From the NCBI RefSeq assembly GCF_010093205.1, contig NZ_PDWN01000006.1:163295-227294 (forward strand): a DNA stretch of 64,000 nt, written 5' to 3'. Shown here piece after piece: positions 56,075 to 64,000 of this stretch. Position 1 is the first letter of the stretch. Each line of letters begins with the position of its first letter. The stretch comes from Pseudoxanthomonas daejeonensis (GTDB lineage Bacteria > Pseudomonadota > Gammaproteobacteria > Xanthomonadales > Xanthomonadaceae). The position numbers were made by a program, and so were the translations under genes. The notes under the pieces were generated by a model, which was not told where the DNA came from, searched no databases, and was given only the letters and a program-made list of their open reading frames with translations.

Positions 56075-57093
56075 CGGTTCAGGCGCTGCAGCAGCAGCGT
56101 GCGGAGGTGGCGGACACGCGCCTCGTCCAGCGGCGAGGAAAGCACGCGGCGCGCAGCCTCGGGAATGTGGCCGGCGACGCCGGCCTCGTCGTAATCGAAG
56201 ACGTAGTGGTCGAACACGTCCTTCCAGATGGCGCGTTCGGCCGGCGGCAGGTCGCGCACGCACATGATCGCCAGCATCAGCGCGTTCATCGGCGTATCCA
56301 TCCACGCCGGTACCTGGCGCCACCAGTAGTTGACCAGTACGTTGAAGCCGTCCAGCCCTTCCATGTGGTGCCACCACATGCTCGGGATGAGGACCGCATC
56401 GCCCGGCTGCAGCACCGCGCCGCGCGCGTGGCGCATCGCTTCGGCGAATTTCGGGAAGCGCGCATGGTCGGGCGCGTGGAAGTCCACCAGGCTGACCGCC
56501 TGCCCGGCGGGGGTGTGGTCCAGCGGGCCGATGTAGAGGTTCTCCAGCTGGTCGGGCGGAAACAGCGTGACCCGGCGCCGGCCGGCGACCACGCAGGCCA
56601 GGTTGTCGGGCACGTCCTGGTGGGTCGGGATGCGACTGCGATTGCCGATCCAGATGCTGGCCAGCGGATCGCGCGCACCGAAGTCGATGGCGTTTTCGTC
56701 GCGGAACCCCGGCAGGAACGTGTCGATCGTGGTCGAGGCGACGTAGATGGAGGGCGGCGCCGGGTCGTCCAGGTACTTGCGCAACGTGTCGAGCGCCACC
56801 GCGAGCGGGATCTTCTCGCGGCGGAAGTTGAAGCCGCTGATGTCCTCGGCGTAGAACACGCGGCCGGCCGCTTCGGGCGGCGCCACCGTCGCCACCACCG
56901 GCATGCCGCGGTGGTCGAAGCGCTTCAGGTAGGCGATGGCGGCCGCAGCGGATTCGCGCGCGGCGCGCACCATCGGCCACTGCCCGACCACGCCGCGCAG
57001 GACCAGCGGCTCGGGGGAACGCAGCACGTCTTCCGGCAGTGCCTCCGGCACCAGTCCGGTGACTTCGCGGATGGACTCAGCGACCGGCAGCAC
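56071..57093 (-). CDS. JmjC/cupin-like dioxygenase
   Basis: 340 residues starting MLPVAESIREVTGLVPEALP. A cupin-8/JmjC-like fold with the metal motif THQDVPDNLACVVAGRRRVTL (His, Asp in HxD), GDAVLIPSMWWHHMEGLDGFN (second His) and FPPDQLENLYIGP. These suggest an Fe(II)/2-oxoglutarate hydroxylase-type protein. The gene is coupled to the halogenase (ATGA) and its 5' end overlaps the SapC gene by 17 bases, so three proteins are probably made in fixed proportion. The role in ligand modification is inferred. Confidence 0.87.
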   Translation of the reverse strand: MLPVAESIREVTGLVPEALPEDVLRSPEPLVLRGVVGQWPMVRAARESAAAAIAYLKRFDHRGMPVVATVAPPEAAGRVFYAEDISGFNFRREKIPLAVALDTLRKYLDDPAPPSIYVASTTIDTFLPGFRDENAIDFGARDPLASIWIGNRSRIPTHQDVPDNLACVVAGRRRVTLFPPDQLENLYIGPLDHTPAGQAVSLVDFHAPDHARFPKFAEAMRHARGAVLQPGDAVLIPSMWWHHMEGLDGFNVLVNYWWRQVPAWMDTPMNALMLAIMCVRDLPPAERAIWKDVFDHYVFDYDEAGVAGHIPEAARRVLSSPLDEARVRHLRTLLLQRLNR

Positions 57094-57796
57094 GGCGGCG
57101 GTTCGTCCGCTCGATCAGGTCGCGGAAACGCGACAGCGAGGCCAGCACCATGTAGATGGGCAGCAGGTGTCCGTCGCGGGCCAGCCGCTCCAGCGCGGCG
57201 CCATCGAGTGCCTGCAGACGCGCCTCGTCGATGGTGTGGAAGCCGGCCAGGCGGTTGAGCGATCCGTCGTCGAGCTGGATGTCCAGGACGAAGGATTCGA
57301 GAAGTTCGTGGCGCAGCAGCGCCTCGATGAACGGCGGCGTGGCGACGATGCCATCGTGCAGCGCGAGCAGGATCGAGCGCGCGCGCTCCAGGAATTCGGT
57401 GGCGATACCCGGATCCTGGAACAGCACCTCGCCGGTACCTGCGCGCACGCGCGGGTGGTCGAGGTCGACGTGGACCAGGCGCTCCTCGCCGGCCATGCCG
57501 ATCAGGAACGGCTGCCGCTGTATCGAAAGGGGGATATAGGTCGCGTCCCAGCGTTCGCCCTCGCCGTTCGCCTCGAGGAACAGGTTGGCGCCCTCCTGCA
57601 GCCCGAACAGGGCCAGCGCATGGAAGCCACCGGAGGCGTCGCGATGGAACACGATCGGGTAATGCGCCTGGACGTTGCGGAACTCGTCCGGAAAGGTCGG
57701 CGCGTACATCACGTCGTCGCCAAAGGCAGCGCCGCGGCGCGGATCCACCCGCAGGTCGCGGTGGTCGACGTTGTTCAGCAGGACGTTGTTGCTCAT
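57077..57796 (-). CDS. SapC family protein
   Basis: 239 residues from ATG at 57796 (MSNNVLLNNVDHRDLRVD). It has the SapC-like features YAPTFPDEFRNVQAHYPIVFH, ALFGLQEGANLFL and PFLIGMAGEERLVHVDLDHPR (around residues 32-105), with a C-terminal FVLDIQLDDGSLNRLAGFHTIDE. SapC of Campylobacter relates to S-layer protein transport; in Xanthomonadaceae and Caulobacter the family accompanies TonB receptors. Frame extension upstream to 58594 is shadow of the receptor. 164 bases separate it from the receptor. Confidence 0.88.
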   Translation of the reverse strand: MSNNVLLNNVDHRDLRVDPRRGAAFGDDVMYAPTFPDEFRNVQAHYPIVFHRDASGGFHALALFGLQEGANLFLEANGEGERWDATYIPLSIQRQPFLIGMAGEERLVHVDLDHPRVRAGTGEVLFQDPGIATEFLERARSILLALHDGIVATPPFIEALLRHELLESFVLDIQLDDGSLNRLAGFHTIDEARLQALDGAALERLARDGHLLPIYMVLASLSRFRDLIERTNRRRAAGR

Positions 57797-57878
57797 CGAC
57801 TCTCGGTCACCAGGGCGGGACGCCGCGTCCTGCGGCATCGTGCCCGATCCATTGGCTTGAAGAAAGCAGGCGCAGGCA

Positions 57879-57910
57879 GAAGAAGGAGCCGCCGGTTTCC
57901 CGGCGGCTCC
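57879..57910 (-). terminator. Hairpin after the TonB receptor
   Basis: GGAGCCGCCGG and CCGGCGGCTCC form an 11-pair stem with a four-base loop; on the minus strand it is followed by TTCTTCTGC, an interrupted T-rich tract. It lies between the receptor stop and the SapC start, so it may terminate or attenuate read-through into sapC. Confidence 0.65.
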
Positions 57911-57960
57911 CCGTTCGCGCGACCTGGGAGGCATCGCGCGAACCCGACACACCCGGCGCG

Positions 57961-60900
57961 TCAGAACCGGTAGCGGACCCCGAACATGTAGCGCGGACCG
58001 GTCTGGGTGGCGAACCGCACCATGTTCTCGTGACGGGCGTGGATGCGCTGCGTCTCGTCGGTGAGGTTGATGCCTTCCAGGCTCAGGGTCAGGTTCTCCA
58101 TGACCTCGTAGCTGACGATCGCGTCGACCTGGCCATAGGCCTCCGTCCAGTTCGGGTTCGGCGGCGTGCCGCCACCACCGATGCCGTTGAGGAACTCGTC
58201 GCGCCAGTTGTAGGCCACGCGCACCTGCCAGGCGTTCTTGTCGTAGAAGCCCACCAGGTTGGCGGAGTCGCTCAGGCCGATCATCGGGTACTGGGTACCC
58301 AGGTCGGCGTTGTCGAAGGTCAGGCCCGAGTCCACCTTGGTGTAGTTGGCAGCCAAGCCGAAGCCGGACTCGCCGAACACGTGCTGGACGTTGATCTCGA
58401 AGCCGTCGAGATGGTCGGAGCGCTGGTTGGCCGGGGTGGTGATGTCGAACCCGGCGACCGGGTCGCCCGGCTGGCCGACGATGCTGCCGGTCAGTGCGCC
58501 GGTCGAATCGGTGCCGGTCACGGTCACGCCGGGCGAGCCCGCGTAGTTGGTGAAGATGTAGTTGCGGATGCAGACCATGTCGCCGGCCGCGCAACCGCCG
58601 GCGGAAAGGGCCGCGTTCCAGTACGCACCGCCCACCGGGGTATGCAGCTCGAACGGCGTGTCACGCACGATCGTGTCGCTGATGAAGTTGTCGATGTTCT
58701 TGCGGAAGTAGCCCGCCGACACATAGCTCGCTTCGCCGTAGTACCACTCGACCGAGAGGTCGAAGTTCTTCGAGAGCAGCGGCTCCAGCGCTGGGTTGCC
58801 GGCGCTGCCGTCACCGCCGTCGACGCGGACGATGTTGGCCAGGCGCTGTCCGCCCTGGATCTGCTGCCAGCCCGGCCGTCCGATCGTCTCGCTGTAGCTG
58901 GCACGCGCGACGATGTCCTCGTTGAGGTGCCACGCCAGGTCCACGTTGGGCAGGAAGTAGTCGTAGTCGCCTTCCAGCTCGGTGAAGCCCTGGCCCGGCT
59001 GGTAGGTCACATACAGCTCGTTGGCCGAATCCCAGGAGATGCCGTTGGCGATGCGGACCAGCGCCGAGGAGTCGACGTCGGTCTGCTCGTAGCGGACGCC
59101 GACCGCCACGTCCAGCGGCATCGACCAGTCGAAGCTGGTCGTCCACTGCACGTACGCGCTCTTGGACTTCTCGGTGGTGCGCAGGTCGTCGGTGAACTGG
59201 GTCGGCATCTCGTAGCAGGTCGCGCAACCGGAGGCGGCGATGGCGGCCTGGCGCAGACGCTCGAAGTCGAACACGAGGAAGCTGTCGGTCCAGTTCGGGT
59301 TGTTGCTGTTGCCGAAGCTCTGGAAGTAGCGCGACATGTTGTCGGGGGTGAAGATGCTGTCGTCGTAGTCGGCCGGGCTGCCCACGCCGCCCCAGGTATC
59401 GCGCTGCATCACCGCCGCGGCGGTGCGGTTGTTGACCTCGGTCGCCGACACGCCGAAATCCAGGCCGGAGTAGTCGCCGAACTTGAAGCGGCCGTCGGCC
59501 TGGAACTGCTCGACCTCGGACTTGTTGTAGCTGTTCTGGAACACCGAGCCGGTGACCAGCGCGGCCGAGGCCGGCACCGAACTCATGCCCGGCGGCAGCA
59601 CGACGTTGACGATCGGGATTTCGCCGCTGTAATCGACGGTGGTGTTGCCGCGCACGTAGGCGGCCATGCCCAGCACGCCCGCAGAGCCCAGGGGGCTGTC
59701 GGGGCGCGATTCGGCCGTGGAGTTGTGGTAGTCGAAGGCCAGGCTCAGGGCGTCGTTGACCTCCCACTCCACGTTGAAGCCCAGCGAGTCGCCGCTGTTC
59801 TTGGTCGCCAGCTGCATGCCACCCATCGACAGGTCGGCGCCGTTGTATTCCTCTTCATAGATGATCGGCGCGGCGACCGGGCCGTCGGTCCACGAACTGT
59901 CGCCGGGGCTCTGGCTGAACCACACCGACAGCTCGCTGCGCTGCTGCTGGACCTTGTTTTCCATGTAGGCGTAGTCGAGCGTGGCGGTGACGCTGTCCGA
60001 CGGCGCCCACTGCAGGGTCAGCTGGCCGTTGGTGCGCTGGCGCTGCACGCCGTTGACGCTGTAGCCGGTGTTCTGCGGACGGGCGTAGACGTCGTCCAGG
60101 CCCGGGCGGTTGGTGATGCGGTCCGCATAGCCCTGGCCCGGCAGCGGCAGGGCGTTCCAGCTGTTGGAGTCGCCGGGGAACGTGATCCAGCCGTCGGCCA
60201 CGCTGGCCTGGCTGTACCCCGATTCGCGGTCCTGGTAGCTGCCGCTGACCATGACGCCGAACTTACCGTCGGCGTAGGTCTGGCTGAAGATGCCAGACAG
60301 TTCCGGGGTCACGATCGCGCCCGGGTAGCTCTGCGGCAGGTTGCGGGCGGACGTGTCGTGCACCGCCTTGAAGCCGATGCTGGCCAGTGGCTCGCCGATT
60401 TCCAGCGGACGGGCGGTCTTGACGTTGATCGTCGCGCCGATGCCGCCGGTGGGCAGTTCGGCGCGGCCGGTCTTGTGCACTTCGATCGCCGAGATCGCCT
60501 CGGCGGCGATGTTGGAGAAGTCGAAGGCGCGCGAGTTGGACGTACCGCCGCCACCCGGGCCCAGATTGGACGCCGGCATCTGGCGGCCGTTGAGCAGGAC
60601 CAGGTTGAAGTCCGGGCCGACGCCGCGGACGGTGACCTTGGAGCCTTCGCCGCTGGACGTGCGGTCGATGGACACGCCGGAGATGCGCTGCAGCGCCTCG
60701 GCCAGGTTGGTGTCAGGGAACTTGCCGATGTCCTCGGCAACGATGCCGTCGACGATGCCTTGCGCGTCGCGCTTGAGGTTCATCGACGAGGTAAGGCTGG
60801 CCCGGATGCCGGTTACCACCACCGTATCGAGCTCGGTGGGGTCCACATCGGCGTTGGGGTTGGCGGTCTGCGCGGCCTGCGCGGGTTGTTCCTGCGCTAT

Positions 60901-60981
60901 GACGTGGCCCGCTGGCGCCAGCGCCAGCAACAGGGCCGACGCGAGCAGCCGCTTCTTGGGCATGGCTTGCACGTGCTTCAT
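57961..60981 (-). CDS. TonB-dependent receptor of the Xanthomonas/Caulobacter type
   Basis: 1006 residues starting MKHVQAMPKKRLLASALLLA, with a signal peptide ending near VIAQEQ. The segment VVVTGIRASLTSSMNLKRDA, followed by IGKFPDTNLAEALQRISGVS, is diagnostic for the large TonB-Xanth-Caul subfamily. A plug (about 60-190) precedes a 22-strand barrel ending MFGVRYRF. This subfamily takes up plant or fungal carbohydrates in characterised cases; substrate here unknown. GGGAGGGAAG precedes the ATG. The 615-base upstream region has multiple LacI-type palindromes. It heads the receptor-SapC-cupin-halogenase unit. Confidence 0.94.
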   Translation of the reverse strand: MKHVQAMPKKRLLASALLLALAPAGHVIAQEQPAQAAQTANPNADVDPTELDTVVVTGIRASLTSSMNLKRDAQGIVDGIVAEDIGKFPDTNLAEALQRISGVSIDRTSSGEGSKVTVRGVGPDFNLVLLNGRQMPASNLGPGGGGTSNSRAFDFSNIAAEAISAIEVHKTGRAELPTGGIGATINVKTARPLEIGEPLASIGFKAVHDTSARNLPQSYPGAIVTPELSGIFSQTYADGKFGVMVSGSYQDRESGYSQASVADGWITFPGDSNSWNALPLPGQGYADRITNRPGLDDVYARPQNTGYSVNGVQRQRTNGQLTLQWAPSDSVTATLDYAYMENKVQQQRSELSVWFSQSPGDSSWTDGPVAAPIIYEEEYNGADLSMGGMQLATKNSGDSLGFNVEWEVNDALSLAFDYHNSTAESRPDSPLGSAGVLGMAAYVRGNTTVDYSGEIPIVNVVLPPGMSSVPASAALVTGSVFQNSYNKSEVEQFQADGRFKFGDYSGLDFGVSATEVNNRTAAAVMQRDTWGGVGSPADYDDSIFTPDNMSRYFQSFGNSNNPNWTDSFLVFDFERLRQAAIAASGCATCYEMPTQFTDDLRTTEKSKSAYVQWTTSFDWSMPLDVAVGVRYEQTDVDSSALVRIANGISWDSANELYVTYQPGQGFTELEGDYDYFLPNVDLAWHLNEDIVARASYSETIGRPGWQQIQGGQRLANIVRVDGGDGSAGNPALEPLLSKNFDLSVEWYYGEASYVSAGYFRKNIDNFISDTIVRDTPFELHTPVGGAYWNAALSAGGCAAGDMVCIRNYIFTNYAGSPGVTVTGTDSTGALTGSIVGQPGDPVAGFDITTPANQRSDHLDGFEINVQHVFGESGFGLAANYTKVDSGLTFDNADLGTQYPMIGLSDSANLVGFYDKNAWQVRVAYNWRDEFLNGIGGGGTPPNPNWTEAYGQVDAIVSYEVMENLTLSLEGINLTDETQRIHARHENMVRFATQTGPRYMFGVRYRF

Positions 60982-61072
60982 GGATCTTCCCTCCCGGAAT
61001 CACACGAATTTGATTGAGTTGTGGCCAGCCGCTGTCCCCGGACAGCGTCGACGCGGCGGATTAGGTCTCCGC

Positions 61073-61088
61073 TTGACAGCGTTGTCAA
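61073..61088. promoter_or_regulatory. LacI-type operator-like box overlapping the receptor -35
   Basis: TTGACAGCGTTGTCAA is near-palindromic (14 of 16 positions) and fits the TGACAnCGnTGTCA consensus described for NagR-like LacI-family repressors. On the minus strand its TTGACA (61083-61088) can serve as -35, with TAATCC at 61058-61063 as a weak -10 (19-base spacer). Binding would block transcription of the TonB receptor. Confidence 0.55.
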
Positions 61089-61166
61089 ACCGGGACGCGC
61101 GAGCGGCGCGAAAACGCCTGAAAACTGCAAGAACCGCCGGAATTCGATGCTGCGCGGCAGCAAAGA

Positions 61167-61176
61167 ACAGCGCTGT
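61167..61176. promoter_or_regulatory. Second operator-like box
   Basis: ACAGCGCTGT is a perfect 10-bp palindrome within GAACAGCGCTGTCA, sharing the core ACAGCGCTGT of the box family at 61073 and 61442. Confidence 0.4.
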
Positions 61177-61209
61177 CATGCGCAAAACCGCACGGGGGTA
61201 TGCCGTAAT

Positions 61210-61221
61210 GTTAGCGCTAAC
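61210..61221. promoter_or_regulatory. xyl-box-like palindrome
   Basis: GTTAGCGCTAAC is a perfect 12-bp palindrome in the context TGTTAGCGCTAACT. It differs at two positions from TGGTAGCGCTAACA, the box recalled for the Xanthomonas XylR LacI-type regulator. Lies 229-240 bases upstream of the receptor start codon. Confidence 0.5.
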
Positions 61222-61441
61222 TTACTGATTTCCCGAGGTCACGCACAAAGGTCATTGTCGAAACCGCATTTTTCTCACGGCACGTTCCATGCCGGCGCCC
61301 TGGCGCCAGTCGCACCCTTGACCGCTCTGCCCACGCCATGCGCTGCGCGCTGGCCTGAACTAACGATTGCAGACAATTGGTGAAAATATCTACATAACGA
61401 CGCAAATAGATACATTGCATCATTTCGGTGCCGGCTAGTGA

Positions 61442-61453
61442 GACAACGCTGTC
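61442..61453. promoter_or_regulatory. Third TGACA-type operator-like box
   Basis: GACAACGCTGTC matches the minus-strand core of the box at 61073 exactly (TTGACAACGCTGTCAA). It lies 144-155 bases before the DPP-IV-like start, so it may serve that gene or form a loop with the other boxes. Confidence 0.42.
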
Positions 61454-61479
61454 ATGCATCAGGACCCGGTGGGACATGA

Positions 61480-63849
<2,370 letters not shown>

Positions 63850-63923
63850 AACCTGCGGGAGCGGGGAGGGCCGGTACACCGGCGACGGCGGCCCGGGTGA
63901 CGGCCTCGTGGCTGCGGCGCCCC

Positions 63924-63951
63924 AGGTGTCGCGGTCGTGCCCGCTCCTACA
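63924..63951 (-). repeat. REP-like palindromic repeat, copy 3
   Basis: On the minus strand TGTAGGAGCGGGCACGACC continues into GCGACACC. It is identical to copy 2 (46777) over the shared core. It lies 75 bases after the DPP-IV-like stop, again extragenic and 3' to a gene. The following GGGGCGGGT may be part of the same unit's tail. Confidence 0.72.
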
Positions 63952-64000
63952 GGGGCGGGTTTGTCGGGGACGGCGCGGGAGTAGGGGCCGAGCTCGGGGC

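Noticed and set aside
58030..61017. 995-codon plus-strand frame opposite the large TonB receptor
   Set aside because: Antisense shadow; Val/Gly/Arg/Asp-rich translation without any domain.
61031..61046. Inverted repeat GCTGTCC/GGACAGC as an additional operator
   Set aside because: Arms of only seven bases around a CC spacer, frequent by chance at this GC content; core does not match the neighbouring boxes.

Overview
The window looks like a high-GC (roughly 68-70%) gammaproteobacterial chromosome of the Xanthomonadaceae (Lysobacter/Luteimonas/Xanthomonas relatives). The main clues are a xanthomonadin/aryl-polyene pigment locus with a XanB2-type chorismatase, a YcgL-family protein, TonB-dependent receptors of the Oar and Xanthomonas/Caulobacter types, a tryptophan-halogenase/cupin/SapC/receptor locus, and an sX13-like small RNA beside polA. 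I see no rRNA, tRNA, CRISPR array, insertion sequence or prophage. Species cannot be fixed from this sequence alone.

Layout. 1-2.4 kb: 3' end of a thioredoxin gene, then rho with a long disordered N-terminal extension, then an entericidin-like lipoprotein; rho and the lipoprotein each have an intrinsic terminator. 2.6-5.7 kb: a membrane-bound winged-helix/TPR regulator divergent from a DUF2306 membrane protein. 5.8-12.1 kb: an Oar-like TonB receptor followed by two translationally coupled TPR-sulfotransferases, all on the minus strand. 12.1-12.7 kb: an AT-rich regulatory gap with a perfect 16-bp palindrome. 12.7-18.2 kb: a CPA2 antiporter, a large membrane-anchored ankyrin protein and YcgL.

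18.4-35.5 kb: the pigment region. A plus-strand block (ketosynthase, chain-length-factor-like ketosynthase, glycosyltransferase, CPA2 antiporter) converges on a tightly overlapping minus-strand operon (ACP, COG4648 membrane protein, dehydratase, acyltransferase, LolA-like protein, MMPL exporter, second dehydratase, ketoreductase). Divergent from the ACP are a flavin halogenase-like oxidoreductase and a XanB2-type chorismatase. A hydroxybenzoate-activating AMP ligase lies further on, beyond a serine beta-lactamase-like protein and a patatin lipoprotein. The likely chain is chorismate to hydroxybenzoate, activation and loading on ACP, iterative elongation/reduction/dehydration to a polyene, possible halogenation, transfer to a lipid or glycan head group, and export by the MMPL protein.

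35.7-54.4 kb: mostly housekeeping genes: an S9 peptidase with a Nudix hydrolase, hemF, an sX13-like sRNA with its own promoter and terminator, polA divergent from DUF2782-GNAT-ABC transporter, an inverted pair of REP-like repeats, an MFS/nucleotide transporter with an aldo/keto reductase, a yybP-ykoY manganese riboswitch controlling mntP, a universal stress protein, uvrD, a UPF0114 protein and a GST. 54.5-63.8 kb: a minus-strand unit of TonB receptor, SapC, JmjC-like cupin and tryptophan halogenase. Its upstream gap holds several LacI-type operator-like palindromes and separates it from a dipeptidyl-peptidase-IV-like gene. A third REP-like copy closes the window.
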